Shown here in pieces: positions 1 through 12,362 of a DNA stretch of 64,000 bases (positions are counted from its first letter, which is position 1; every line of letters starts with the position of its first letter). This DNA comes from Cutaneotrichosporon cavernicola (lineage: Eukaryota > Basidiomycota > Tremellomycetes > Trichosporonales > Trichosporonaceae). The translations under genes and the position numbers were made by a program. The DNA lies in NCBI RefSeq assembly GCF_030864355.1, contig NC_083393.1, positions 1,364,001 to 1,428,000 of the forward strand. Reading direction: 5' to 3'. Below the pieces are notes generated by a model. The model was given only the letters and a program-made list of their open reading frames with translations, was not told where the DNA came from and did not search any database.

Positions 1-644
1 GGTGGTGTGCAATAATAGCCTTGGTCTCGCCCAGTTTCTGCGTAGTCAGTGAAGATGCGACGCGCGTACTCACGTCAAGGAGGTGCCGGAGTTGACTCAG
101 CTCGGCAGTCTTGGGAACGTTGATAAGCTTGTGGATGAGCAAAGCCCGTGCGATACCACATACGAGAAGCCAGTGGGTCACTGTATCCTCAGTGAGTAGC
201 TGAAAAGGTGGGTTGCTGTTTCCCAGGACATTATTCAGGCGACCGTCGAGACCAAGCACATCAGGTTCCGACAGACGCTTGGCTGCAGCGGTAGTCTTCA
301 GGCTGCCAGAGCCATCCCAGGAGTACTGCGTGTTGGATGACGAACTCCACGGAACGGAGGAAGGTGTGGTTGGTCCGTACGTCCGCTGAGAGGCAGGAGT
401 AGTGAAGACACTGTTTGACGTGGGGGAAAGGCCTTGAGCGGGCCTGGTGGCTGAAGAACTGTCAGTGCGTTCACCAGATGGAACCCCAAGACCCACGGCT
501 GTTCGAGGCCTGGCGCTGGGTGCTCTGCCGGAGTCAGCTAACGTGTGACAGAAGGGGCCGTAGTGAGATTCTTGTACCCACAAAGACATCAGTAGGGCCC
601 TGAGTGTGGCCAGTTGGCTGAAAGGACAGGCTGCGGGGATCAAG
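1..644 (-). CDS. Unidentified membrane-associated protein, 3' part of gene runs off the window
   Basis: Three minus-strand exons join in a consistent phase: 582-644, 74-524 and 1-37 (continuing beyond the window). The introns end in TAGCTGACTCCGGCAG and CACTGACTACGCAG, typical of this genome. The first exon reads as a hydrophobic stretch (LIPAACPFSQLATLRALLMS) and could be a membrane segment. A Ser/Thr/Pro-rich linker follows, then a better ordered region containing GLDGRLNNVLG and THWLLVCGIARALLIHKLIN. A membrane segment followed by a low-complexity linker and a folded C-terminal part recalls the TMEM209/cytochrome-b561-N family, but I cannot match diagnostic residues, so no family is assigned. 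The start codon lies upstream of 644, probably within 650-870, where a further exon is likely but its splice sites are not resolved. Confidence 0.5.
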
Positions 645-2085
645 CTGTAAGTCAGTGCGTATTTGAGAAGAAACTGACCCGAGTGTTTTGGGGCTTCGCC
701 GATCCGTTGGCGGAGGCATAACCCTTGGTTGAATCGGGCGCCGGGTTTTTGGACGCGTTCGATGCACGCGATCCGGAACCGGTCAACGAGCTTGAGTTAG
801 CATCCAGTCGGATTCGGTACCAACTCAGTGGGCGAGACACTCATCGCCGTCATTTTCTTGCTGAGAGATCCTTCCTTGGGGGAAGGGGAGGAAGGTGCGG
901 GTGACGGACTTGGTGGCGATGAAGATGGGGAGGCCTGCAAGCGACGTCAGCGATCCGAGAGAGGGAGTGCAACCTTCCGCTCTGGGTGGGTGGTGCGAGG
1001 ATGGCAGGACACGCGCCCCCAGCTCTCACACCTCCGTCGTTGCAGTGGTGAGGAAGGTGGTTTCGGTGTGAGCACATACTTCTGGGGACGAGCGAGGAGA
1101 CATCTGGGGGGCCACCACGCTTGAAATGGAGAGGTCCATGGTCGAGAATGGCGATTGTTTTCCCACTTTTAAGCGACGAAGACAGCAGTGGTGAGGGCTG
1201 GGGAAGGTGAATCGAGTAGGGGATATAAAGGATGGGGAATCACCGAAGAAGGTGATTCCAGCGGTTGGGGGGATGAATGTGAGAATGGTTTGTGACTGAT
1301 GGAGGAGTGGGATGGGAGAAGGACAATGTAAGAGCTTAAGAGGAAGTGGGCAGTTGTGAGCAGTTGTGTGTGTATGTGGGAACAGGAAAGCGTGAGAGTT
1401 GAGTTGAGTGATGAAGAGGAAGAGTGAATGAATGGAGGGATGAATAGATGACTGGCCTTAAACATACAGATATCGGTGACGGCGAGGAAGGTGTGTTCAA
1501 CTTTCCACTACCGCCGGCCCCGCACATGTCCACCCTGGGTCCATGGTTCCCTGGGTGCTGGGTCGCAAACCACACAAAGATCCTCTCCCTGTTTCCCTCG
1601 CCGTACCACCCATGCTTCATGTCCGGCCTGCCCGGCATGCCCAGCCCTTGGCGAATAAAGGGGGGATACGGAATCAAACAAATAAGCCAAACGCCGCGCG
1701 CCAACGCGCATGGCAGCACAGATCCTCATCCAGCACCCATTCCGACACATCTAGGCTCTCGGGGAACCAACTGTTCCAAGGCCGGCTCTCTTGCCTATGT
1801 CGTTAGCTTAGAGGGCTTGTAGCTCGGTAGCGCCGCATCATTTTCATGCTGTGTTCGCCACAATGGCATACTCGCCACCCACTTGTGTTGAAAGCGGCGA
1901 GGAAAGCTGCGTACCTGGTACCCATGTTAACGACAAACAGACCAGGCGGACCACCTCCACCACTCGTCCCTGACGGAACCAAACCACCACGCGGGCTGCT
2001 GTGACTGTGACGTGTTGAGCTCAGTTCACTGGAGTGGCCAACACAACATACTCAGCCCGCGTATGCCCAGCTCACATCGGCTACA
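645..2085. other. Intergenic region and upstream part of the first gene
   Basis: About 650-870 probably holds a further 5' exon of the minus-strand gene. From 1170 to 1470 the minus strand is strongly pyrimidine-rich, as expected of a leader or core promoter. The remainder up to the SEC15 start shows no convincing exon on either strand. This is a divergent promoter region. Confidence 0.4.
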
Positions 2086-4816
2086 ATGATGCGCAAGCAG
2101 CGGCCGACATTCACGACGGCCGAGCTCGAGCTCCAGCTCCAGCAAGTGGGTACCTCTTAGAATGCGCTGATGAGATCACGCTAGACCCGGGGTCGGGTGC
2201 ATCAGAGAACTTTGAGACGCTGGCGCCCCTCATCAAGACCATCCAGGACACGGATAGCGAGCAGCTCTATCTCGGAAGCTTGGACCGTTTCGTCGGTGAG
2301 AAGGAGAAGGAGATAGAGAAGATCTGCGAGAACAACTATGAGGTGAGCCTCCATGTAACCGTGCTGACGCGCAGGACTTTGTGTCATCAGTACTTGCCCT
2401 GTCGTCAGTACGACAGGGGACCGGCCAACTGCGCAAGCGCATCGGCGAGCTCGACGTGCAGATGGGCGATGTGGGACGCGGATTGGGGGAGAAGGTATGC
2501 TCACGCCCGTCCAACTAGGCCTGACGGCAGAAGCGCACTCTGCTCGAGCAGAAGAAGGTGGCGCGGAACATGGACGACGCGATTGAGACGCTTCAGACGT
2601 GCCTACGCCTTCTCGACCTCGTCCACCGTGTAGGTGAGATGATTCGGCAGGACAAGTACTGGGGAGCACTGCGCGTGAGCTCGCGTATCTGAACGTGAAG
2701 CTTATGGCAGATGATCGAAGACCTGTCCCATCTTCCGCCACCCGCGATCTCCAACACACCCTTCTATCTCCACTTAGTGTCGTCACTGCCATCACTGCGC
2801 TTGTCGATCAAGGATGCCGTGACGGCGTCAGCCAAGTCGTGGCTTTTCGACATTCGCGAGTCGAGTGCGCTCGTCGGCAAGCTCGCGCTCGAGGGCATGG
2901 GGAACCGCATCAAGCGCTGGCGGCTGAAGCGGGAGAAGGACGGGAGCGCGCGATTCGCCCGCATCGGCGGCGCCCTCGAGCTCGTAAACAACGAGCGTGC
3001 CGAGTGTGAGCTGTCTGAGCCTTGTTGTTGCTAACTGCAGTCGACGCACTCGACAACGAGCACATCCGCATCGACTTTAAGCCGCTGTACCAGTGCATCC
3101 ACATCTACGAGGCGCTCGAGTGCAAAACCGAGCTGCAACGCAACTACCAGGAGGACCGCAAGGTGAGCCACTTGTTTCCTCTTTCCATTCGACTGACCCC
3201 AGACCCAAGCCAACCTCATTCTCGCCTCACGCTCAGCGTCCTCGTCCGAAACATTAATGACGTCGCTCCCGGAGCTGATGCAGGAGCTCGTCGGCTTCTT
3301 CATTATCGAGGCGCACGTCCTTCGCACCGTGCCAGACTTCCGTTCGCAGCGGGACGTTGACGACCTCTGGGACGAGATGTGCCGCCGCATCATCAGCATC
3401 CTCGGTCTCGGCCTCAAGGGCTGCAGCAAACTCGAGGTCTTCTTGGAGAGCAAGAAACACATCCTGCTGTTTGTCCAGACGCTTGAGGTGAGTCACGCCT
3501 TTGGGCCTCGGCTAATCCTGACAGGGCTATGGTTACGACATCTCCGAGCTCAACGGGTTGTTGATCACGCTGTTCGAGCGCTACTCGGAGCTCTTGCTAC
3601 GCACGTTTGGCGCCGACTTTGACCACATCGTTGCCGAGGACGAGAACCAACCGATGATGGTCAGGGACCAGCGAGAGTTTGACCAAGTTTCGGGCGTGTG
3701 CTGGCTTGCACCAGGGGAAGCAGAGTCTCTGGCCATGTGAGCTTTCCAGTCGATCTCCTTGCTGACGTTCAGAAATGGCTTCCCACAACATATGCCTTTC
3801 TCGCAGACCTTCCCGATGTGCTGCATCAACATCCGCAATTTTGTGGAGCAATTCTACCAGTTCACCGATGGAGTCGCGCAACACCACGTCGACTTAGACG
3901 AGGTGCTGCGCAAGTCGCTTGACGGCCTCCTCACCGACCACGTCAGCAAGCAGATGGCGCAGCGCGTAAAAATCATGTCCAACTTGTCACAGATCGCACA
4001 AGTCGTTGTCAACACCGAGCACTTCCTCGTCGCTTGTGACGAATTGGAAACAGTACTCATGGGCCTCCGGTAAGTCACTCTCTGGTGCGAACTGATGGTT
4101 AGTGCAACGCAGCGCGGCGGACCTGTGAAGATGGCCTCGGCGTTCTCATTCGCCGACACCCTGAAGGTAGCGCAGAGCCGCATCGACGCCGTTATCACGT
4201 CCAAGCTCGAGTCGTTCTTCGAGCTCGCCGAGTACAACTGGATGCCGCGCGGAACACCACCACCCAACCCAGAGCCGAGCACCTACGTGGTCGAGATGAT
4301 CTCTTTCCTCACGGCGTACGTCGACTCTGTGCTCATCGGCCTCGACGACGGCACCAAGGCTCGCGCGTACGAGAAGGCGTTGCAGCGCATAAATCAGTTC
4401 CTTATGGTGAGCATTGGCATAATCCGTCATACTGACTGCAGGAAACTCTCACGAGCAAGGAGGTGCGGATTTACAACGAGGCCGCGCTCATGTACGTCCG
4501 CGCGGATGTGCTGTTCATCGAGACGGAGATTCAAAGACTTGGCAAGGCGGGGTTGGACCGCGTCTTCGATGAGGTCAAGCATGTGGGTTCAGTGCATTTG
4601 ACGTCGAGCTGACATTAGACGATCAACATTGTACTCTCGGATGCCGTCGCTGCGTTCATGGAGCCAAGCGTGCGTCAGCTGTCGTACAGCTCAGTGCGAC
4701 CAGCGCGGCTCTCGGCCGTGTTAACCCGACTGGCTGCCGGCGTGAGCGTTTCGGGTCGGATGAACGAGGCCGAACGTCTGCGTGCGGAGGCCAACAGCGT
4801 AGGCATGCTGCGGTGA
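2086..4816 (+). CDS. SEC15: Exocyst complex component Sec15
   Basis: Sec15 is the exocyst subunit that links the Rab GTPase Sec4 on secretory vesicles to the tethering complex at sites of polarised growth. Twelve exons (2086-2145, 2175-2342, 2375-2494, 2531-2674, 2711-3005, 3041-3162, 3203-3487, 3525-3736, 3773-4069, 4103-4406, 4442-4582, 4619-4816) give 781 residues, a normal length for the family. Recognisable Sec15 blocks are DSEQLYLGSLDRFV, DDAIETLQTCLRLLDLVHRV, KDAVTASAKSWLFDIRE, PLYQCIHIYEALECKTELQ, PELMQELVGFFIIEAHVLR and the C-terminal RQLSYSSVRPARLSAVLTRL. All introns are 28-40 nt. The start is the first of two adjacent ATGs. With it, exon 1 joins exon 2 in frame only if the first acceptor is CTGATGAG at 2174. 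That acceptor lacks a pyrimidine tract, so the N-terminal 20 residues are the least certain part. Confidence 0.92.
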
Positions 4817-6867
4817 GACGAGACCTGTTGTATATGCATCCTGTGATTCCATTAGATGGCTGGGCTGGATGTCGGGACCTAAGTGACCATCAAAGCTCAT
4901 CCATCCATCTCATCCGACTGGCTGGCAGTAGTCGGAGGCAGTCAACTTTCCGATCGGCGGCCTCGCACAGATCGCGCGCTCTGTGCGCGCTCGTTGATAA
5001 GACTTGGGTGTCTCGAACCAGTCAAGAGCCGCATCCATCGATCAACCATTGCATTACCCCAAAGCCCAGAGCCCAGAGCCAAGAAAACAAGTTGTTCTGC
5101 CAATCTGTTCTGGTCAATCCGGAATCGGGAATGGCCGAAAGTTGTTGATCTGATCCTCAGAGCTATTGAATGCACTGGGCGAATCGGCGGTTCAGACAGA
5201 TCACACCCCACATTCTCTACTCGATTCAGCTCACCAGTGGTCTTCAGCAAGCAGCCCGCACCACCAACTGATGGAACGTGACGTGCGGCGTGATGCTGTC
5301 GGTCCGGTGCAGGAGGGAAAGTTTGCGGCCATAGAGATACACACACTTGAGGGAACAAGGCCTGTATCCGGACATGTCGGAGTCATTCCGAGGGGTCAAG
5401 CGTGCTGGCCTGCATGTTCTGGCTGAGCCAGCATACTTGGCCCAGGCGCTCAGGAGCGGGTGAGGGCGGCTGATAGCAAAGCGGACTCTGTTTGGTTTAA
5501 AGGTAGGTGGTGGAGGCAGGGAGACTGAGAGAGACGAGCAGCATTCCCAAAAGCATAGAAGGGCGGGAAGGAAGGATGGTGCAGACTAAGGGGCGGGCAG
5601 GAATGAGCCGGGATGCCGCCGACATGTGCTTCCAAGGTATTCATTTGATTGGGCTGTAAGTGATGGCAAAAGCAAATAGGCTGTTGCTTAGAAAATAGAG
5701 TACTTTTGGGTGTAGTGACTGCCGTGCCTGTATGAACTACATTGAAGCGGCCAGCGGACCGCAAACCTCCGACCACATCTATTCATTCGGCCATTCAACA
5801 GCGCACATACTAAACTTGTCAACGAACAAACTCGATGCCAACTAAACTAGAGACTGAAGGGTTGCTGGTCGCGATGCAATACATTCTTGGCGTTGGTATG
5901 CATTCTAATCCATCCAAGGACGGTCAACAGGTGGTGGCAACTGGGTTGTAGGTTGAGTTATTGATCCGCATCATATCATATTGTTGTACCGCAAGGCGAG
6001 GGATGGCCCTAAGGGCGACAGGCAAGCCAGACTTGTCAGGTGGGAAGGCGAATTCCATTTTCCACGCAAGCACCAGCCGCGTCCCTCTATGCGTTCATCC
6101 TTCAGGTCCTTTAAGTCTTCCTACCAACACTTGGTTGGTTTGGCACACTCACTCTGTCTACAACTCGAGTATCCTACGACACTCTCTCAACTTGATTTGC
6201 TACATTCAATCAACAACTTGCATCCAACATATCAATACCCTCGTCAACTATCAACTACTCAAGGCTACTACTACCTGGAGCCTCACGCTTCGACCCTGGA
6301 CCCGCTCACCACGCACCTCGATCTAACTCGTCGCACCCACCACATCACACCTTCTCTCCTCTCCATCCAACCGTCCATCCATCCATCACTGCCTTTCCCG
6401 GCATCCCCTGCGCTACACTCTTGCTCGGACACACGGCGACATTGCGCCTATACGCCGTTCCCAGACGCACACCAACCGAGCCACGCCGGCCCGAACACCA
6501 CGGCGCGGCCACTTTCAGGTACGTTATGGCCGCGCGCTCCTTGAACGCGACGCGAAGTGGAGAGTGGAGACAGAACGCCGAGCAGAGTAATCAGAGCAGA
6601 GGGAGGAGGGTGCCTTGAGATGATTTCTTGCGAGCATCCAGGCCCGAGGGGCACGTCTGGCAGTCGGCAACGCCGTAAATCGAAGCATGTTGCACGGCAT
6701 GGCGTGCGCACTGACGCTGTGACGCCTGAGCTGCAATCTTGGTTCGCGGTCTGGCCTGGCGATCTTGGCCTGGCCGCCGGCAACACCTTGAGCGTACGCG
6801 ACCACACCCGCCCCACTGCAGTGAGGATGTGGTGCACACTTCCATCGAGTCGTTGCCGTAGTCACAG
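4817..6867. other. Intergenic region and leader of the GATA-factor gene
   Basis: No supported coding exon between SEC15 and the GATA-factor open frame. From about 6100 to 6500 the plus strand becomes C/T-rich with runs of TCCATCC, consistent with a transcribed leader. One GATAAG sits at 4996-5001. An upstream coding exon carrying the true start of the GATA factor may lie between about 6400 and 6860; I could not place it. Confidence 0.4.
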
Positions 6868-9800
6868 GTGGGATCTCACACTACCGCGGAGACATCTTGT
6901 CCACACTTTCGCGTCACTTCCCACACGCTAGTCCTTGATCTCCTCTGTGCAACAACACCGCTTACATGCCCAGTAACAACCCCCACCGCATCTACTCCAT
7001 CCACCATTTCAGCCAACACCCCTTCCCCGCCCTTTGTCGGCCCGTCGCCGCGCTCCATCAGCTCCAAGGGGAGCCCCCAGTCGAACACCTCGAGCAGCGC
7101 CGCGTCTTCAGGCAGCCGTCTCCGGGCTCTCCTTCCCCGGCCCATCGCCCCAAGGCCTGGCGTCTCGGCCACTGCCGGGCCCTCGTCCTCTGGGTCCGCG
7201 GGCAAGATGAGCAATAAACCCTTCCGCGCACCTGGCGGAAGCCAACAAGGACGCTTCACCGTCGACAGCGGCGGCGGGCTGTCCCTTCCCTCCAAGCCAA
7301 CGCCGATGCCTCGGTCATTGCCGTCGAGTGCTGGCCCAAGCCCCGCTGCTGTCTCACCCTCCAAGGTCAACGTCTTTGCCCAGAACGCGAACAGCTGGGC
7401 ATACCCACAGCAGCCCGAGGCTCACCAGGGCAACTACGGAGGGAACGACTTTCTCAGCGACCTCTCGTCAACGCCTACGAACAGCTTTGCAGCGTTTGGC
7501 GCGTCGGCGTCGTCCTTTACGCCCACGGCCCAGTCGGGATTTGCCGCCCAGTATACTGCCGCTCGCCAGAACCAAAGCCAGATCCAGAGTCAGAATGGCT
7601 CCGCCCAGGCTTCGCAGCACCCAACACCACCTTCTGACGGAACAACGCCGCTCGACGGGCCCTCCTTCGAGTTCACTCCGATTCACACCCAGTCGTGGCC
7701 TGCCCCGCCGCAGCAGCCCCCACCGAAGCGGATGCCAGAACAGGGCAATACGGGTGCCATCGACCAGAACATCCTAGCCAGCCTCGCCGAGCTGATGGCC
7801 CAAACGCCGAACAACGCCAGCGAGCCGCAAATGCCACTCAGTCTTCTCAGCATTCTGAGCCAGCAGGCCCAAACTCAACCTCCGCAGCCCCCGGTGCCGC
7901 AGGTGCAGCGTCAGCCGCAACCGATGTTCCAGCAGCCACAAGTGCAAGAGCAGACGCCCTTCGCCGACATTTCTCAGCAGCAGTTTCTGCAGATGTTGGC
8001 GCAGGTCCAGCGGCAGCAGACTGCCCAAGCGCAGTTCCAAGCAGCTCAGCAGCAGCTCCAGGCTGCTCAGCAGCAAGTCGCCCAGGCCCAGCAACAGATG
8101 CAGCAGGCACAGGCGCACGCTGCGGCATCGCACCAACAACCGCAGGAGCACGCCCCGCAGCAGGCGCACCAGACAAGCCTGCTCACAAGGCGCATGCAGC
8201 AGCAGCAGTCTCAGTCGCAGTCGAGCACGCCTTCCCATTCGCCTCGGATGAGCTTCTCGACCCCTGGGCGCTCCTCGGGGCCGTCAGCCAACGGCATCCG
8301 GGCGCCGCAACCGTTCACACAAGTCCGGCCGACGGATCGAGTACCGTCATGGCAGAGTGGCGAGCCTGTTTCCGAGACCACCGCGACCACCCCAGCCAGC
8401 GAAGCGTCGATGAGCAGCCCAGCAGACGTGAGTTGCAGAACATGTGGCAGCACTGAACCCCAGAGCACTTCGACCAAGGGGTTCCGCCCGATCAAGCCGA
8501 GGCGCGCGCAGGCGCCGGAGCACCCAGCTGCTGCGCCGCCGAAGCCGCCGAAGCCGTCGCCTAAATCGAAGTCATTCGCTACACCTGGGCCGGCCTCAAG
8601 ACCACACTCCGGCGCCGCACAATCTTCCCGCCAGCCGCAACATCCTCTGCAGCAGCATCAGCAGCCGGCTCCGCAGATTGGCGAGCTCCCACCTTTGCCT
8701 CCTGGTCTCACACTTGCGCAGTTGTCCCAGAATGGCAACTTGAGTCTTGAGATGGCAATCCGCGTTGGCATGGGCCTCGGGATGGGGATGGCGCTGGGCC
8801 AGCAGCAGCAGCAGCAGTCGCACCAAGCACCAAGCCCTCAGCCAACCGAGGAACAGCTCGCGTACATGCAAGCCGCGCTCGCGGCGACGTCGCCACCACC
8901 TATAAGTGCGACGTCACCTGAAGCTTCCGGCACAGGCCCACCTCGGCAGCGGCCGGGCGACATTGTAACGAGCATCCTGAAGGACGACTTCCTCGCCACC
9001 CGCTCGCCGCTTAGCACGTCCCCGACGGCCGGCAACGCCTTCCCTCCGGAATTCGGGGAGCGCCGGCCTTCGCAGTCGGGCGATCAGATTGTGCCAGCGG
9101 ACCCAGAAGCCATGGCTAAGAAGGATCCCCTGGCTGCCCAGGTGTGGAAGGCGTACGCCCGTGCCAAGGACACGATGCCCCATGGCCAACGCATGGAGAA
9201 CCTCACTTGGCGAATGATGCACCTCACCATGAAGAAAAAGGAGGAATCCGAGCGCGCCGCCGCCGCTGCCGCCGCCGCCAGCGTCGGGACCAGCGTAGGA
9301 ACACAGCAACCGGCTGCAGAGACAACCAGGCGCGAGCATGTGGCGTTCCAAGGGTTGTCGCCCGTACCTGAACCCGAACACGAGAACGACCCCGACCGCG
9401 CAACCGCGCCGCAGCTGTCGAGGCAGTTGGTCGACTCGGACCACGAGGCGGAGCGAGGGCGCCGCAAGGGGGTGTCGAGGGTTGTCGGTTTCAGCGCTGG
9501 AAACAGGGACTCGAGGTGAGTTGTTACACGTAAGCTTCGCTGACCCCACCCAGTGCAATGGACATCGACTGGCGTGCAGCATCGCGGTCACGATCACGTA
9601 TGGCAATTGACTGGCGTGCGGCGTCGCGCTCGAGGTCGCGTAGCGCCTTCCAGGGCAGCCGCAGCCTGTACGACGGGGGCAACGAGCTTCACGCTCACAG
9701 CCTCCTGGCACAGGGGGGTTCAGCCTCCAGCTCGAGCGCCTCGATGAACCCGTCGCCGGCGTCGCTTGCGCCCTTTGCCAGATCTATGCCCAACAACTAT

Positions 9801-11415
9801 CCGCCATGGGAAGCGGCAGGGGTGGAAATGGCAATGTCGCAGCCTCTCCAGAACGAGCTCAACATGGAGCAGTTTGCCAGTGGCCCGGGAAGCAGCGGAG
9901 CCAAGGATCCGAAAGCGGCGATTGCGTTTAACATCGACCAGGTCCTTCAGTCGGCAGAGTCTTCTGCCGCAGCCTCGGCGTCCTTCGCCAACTTCCTCTC
10001 CACATCGGTCCCGTCTGCCGCCACCCAACTTGGCTTTACTGCACCCCTGCACCTGACCCAGTCGATCTCAAGCAACGGCAGTGGCATCACGAAGCACAAG
10101 TATCCAACCCTCCCTGGCATCTCTGGTCCAGGTCTGTACTCTGCAACGTCTGAGGAGAACATCCATCCCACATACGGCCTCCTCCCTAAACGCGTCCGCA
10201 AGACATCGTTCGACCACACCCTGCGGCCCCGCGAGGAGCCTGAGCCCATGTTCAACACGCGCAAGCGCCCCGCCGAGGCGTCACCACGCGATGGCGACCA
10301 CCGCCCGTTGCCGAACAACTTTGCGCCGTTCCCCACTGCACCTTTCACGTTCAGTTTCGACACCAACACGGTGGGCACGTCGAGCTCGAACTACGACAGC
10401 TTCTTTGACCTCAACGCCGCGTCGGCCAGTAGCCATGCCGACCCGGCTGGCCCCGCGGCTACCGACCTGTGGAGCGGGGACGATACGGCCATGTTCGACC
10501 CCGCTCATCTGTTTGGCGCCGTGCCAGGCTCGCAGATTGACCCAGGCCTGCAAGACCCACACGAGCTTTCCCAGCTGATGAACATGTACTTCGAAAACGG
10601 GAACCAGTACACGACGATCAACCCAAGCGAAGTGCTCGGCGTGCGGCCGGAAGCGTCCCCAGCCCAGTCTCCGCAGCCAGACGAGTACCGTCGCCCAGGG
10701 CCTGGCCGATCCAACTCGAGCCCGAACTTGCAGGGCCTCCGCGCGATGAGCATGTCGCAGGCTGTGTCGTCACACTCGGGCCACCCCAGCGCGAGTGTAT
10801 ACAACAGTCTTGCGATGACGCGCAACCGCTCAAACGCAGCGTCAGGCCCTTCAGGACCTGGCACGCCGACAGCAGAGGCCGATGAGAACAACGCCACTGT
10901 CTGCACCAACTGCCAGACGACCAACACACCGCTGTGGCGCCGCGACCCTGAGGGCCAGCCGCTGTGTAATGCTTGCGGGCTATTCTTCAAGCTGCATGGG
11001 GTTGTGCGCCCTCTCTCGCTCAAGACGGATGTTATTAAGAAACGGTGAGTTCCAAGCGCAGGCGAGACAGATGGGTGTGTGCGGCGATGGTGAGGCCTGT
11101 GACAGGAGGACTTCCAATCCGCATCTGCTCAGGACCCTACGGAGACTAGCGCTTCGTCTGAGCGATGGCGTGATGCACACAGCTGACAGCAGGAACCGTG
11201 GCGGCCCAACAGGCAAGGAGACGACCTCGGGCCGGCGGAGTAGCAAGGCCTCGCGCTCCAAAGCCTCGAGCCCTGGTGCGGAACGGGTCAGCGGACCAAG
11301 CTCGCGCGACAAGCGCCAGCGACGAACCAGCGGTATGGACCCCGACTCTGGGAGCACGAGCGCCGCCTCGTCGCTTGGGACGGGCGGTAGCGGGCTAACC
11401 ATGAGCAAGCGCTGA
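6868..11415 (+). CDS. GATA-type zinc-finger transcription factor, AreA/Gat1-like nitrogen regulator
   Basis: Proteins of this type activate genes for use of non-preferred nitrogen sources and bind GATA motifs through one zinc finger. Exons 6868-9515, 9554-11044 and 11190-11415 give about 1454 codons. Order of features: Ser/Pro-rich N-terminus; long Gln-rich tracts (roughly residues 230-450); a DUF1752-like block around residues 745-795 ([21 protein letters not shown]); a tandem [14 protein letters not shown] / [14 protein letters not shown] repeat near 884-912; then the finger near 1332-1357 with Cys-x2-Cys-x17-Cys-x2-Cys spacing (CTNC..CNAC), followed by the basic tail [14 protein letters not shown], typical of fungal AreA/Gat1. 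The start is unresolved. The open frame begins just after an acceptor-like CACAG at 6863-6867; the first in-frame ATG is at 7207, and an upstream exon is likely. The last intron (145 nt) sits inside the basic tail. Confidence 0.88.
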
Positions 11416-12313
11416 GCAAGCGCGGTCGCGAGGTTGCGGTCCGCGAAACGGCAGGTTCGACACGCAAACACCACACAGACTTGCCTTGCGCTGTGTCGAA
11501 CCGTGTCGGGCAGCTGTACGAGAACCACGGATTCTTCTCGCCACGGAACCCATAGCTAATGAATAGTAGACCGGCCTCTGGCCTGCGCACCGCGCACGCA
11601 TGGATTGTACCGCTAGATGGTGAAATGTATTGTTGTCGTCTTGCGGGCAGGACGAGCCGGTTGCACGACGACTGGATGACGCGGGTGCGGTAGCAGATCA
11701 TTGTGTGTATGAGAGAGGTGGAGATGGTGGGCTGCAGGTGGTGAGGGGGGACCAAGGTGTGAGGAAGGGGCAGAGGTGCGAGTAAGGTATGATAGCAGTG
11801 ATTGGGAGAGAGTTGGGCAGGGCGCGGCTAAAGGCTCAAGCAGAGAGGGGGAGATGAGATTGGGGAGGGGGAGAGGGAGGGAAAGGAGGGGAGAGGGATT
11901 TGGAGGGGAATGTGGGGGGAGGAAGTCGGAAGGGAGTTCACCGGGATGTGAGAGGCCGGAGGTGAGCCAGCCTGCGAGGTTGAGATAGCTGAAGCGAGAG
12001 CGTACGCGAGGCGGATCAGTTGAGAGGACAACGAGTCGACGAGATGGTAGAGAGTTGAGTGGAAGCTAATAGAGCTGACAATGGCAACAATCACGCCGTT
12101 AAGTGCTCAGCGCATCGCGCGCTTGGCGTTTGGCTGTGATACGCGGACCTCCGCGACGGAACCCCGAGCCTGTGCTGGCATTACGCAACTGTTTGGTCAC
12201 AAATTGGGAGCATGGACACCATGTCTGCTGTAAGTCTGGATACGAGAGACGGCGACGAGGAGACTCACTGCAACTGCAATTACCGCTTGCCGGGCCAAGT
12301 CAGCCTGTCTACT

Positions 12314-12362
12314 GTTCGCCGTTCATCGTTCATCGTTCACCGTTCACCGTGCACCGTGCACC
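12314..12362 (+). repeat. 7-bp minisatellite, seven units
   Basis: Seven head-to-tail 7-mers: GTTCGCC, two GTTCATC, two GTTCACC, two GTGCACC. Adjacent units are pairwise identical, so the variants look like stepwise duplications each followed by one substitution. No coding context. Confidence 0.85.

Noticed and set aside
2695..3009. Alternative reading of the SEC15 region with LAYLNVKL
   Set aside because: The GTGAGCTC...TATGGCAG intron restores the conserved Sec15 frame; the alternative breaks it.
7468..9711. Long antisense open frames opposite the GATA factor, such as 8914-9711 minus
   Set aside because: They mirror the Gln/Pro-rich GC-biased coding strand; the sense strand carries the GATA finger.
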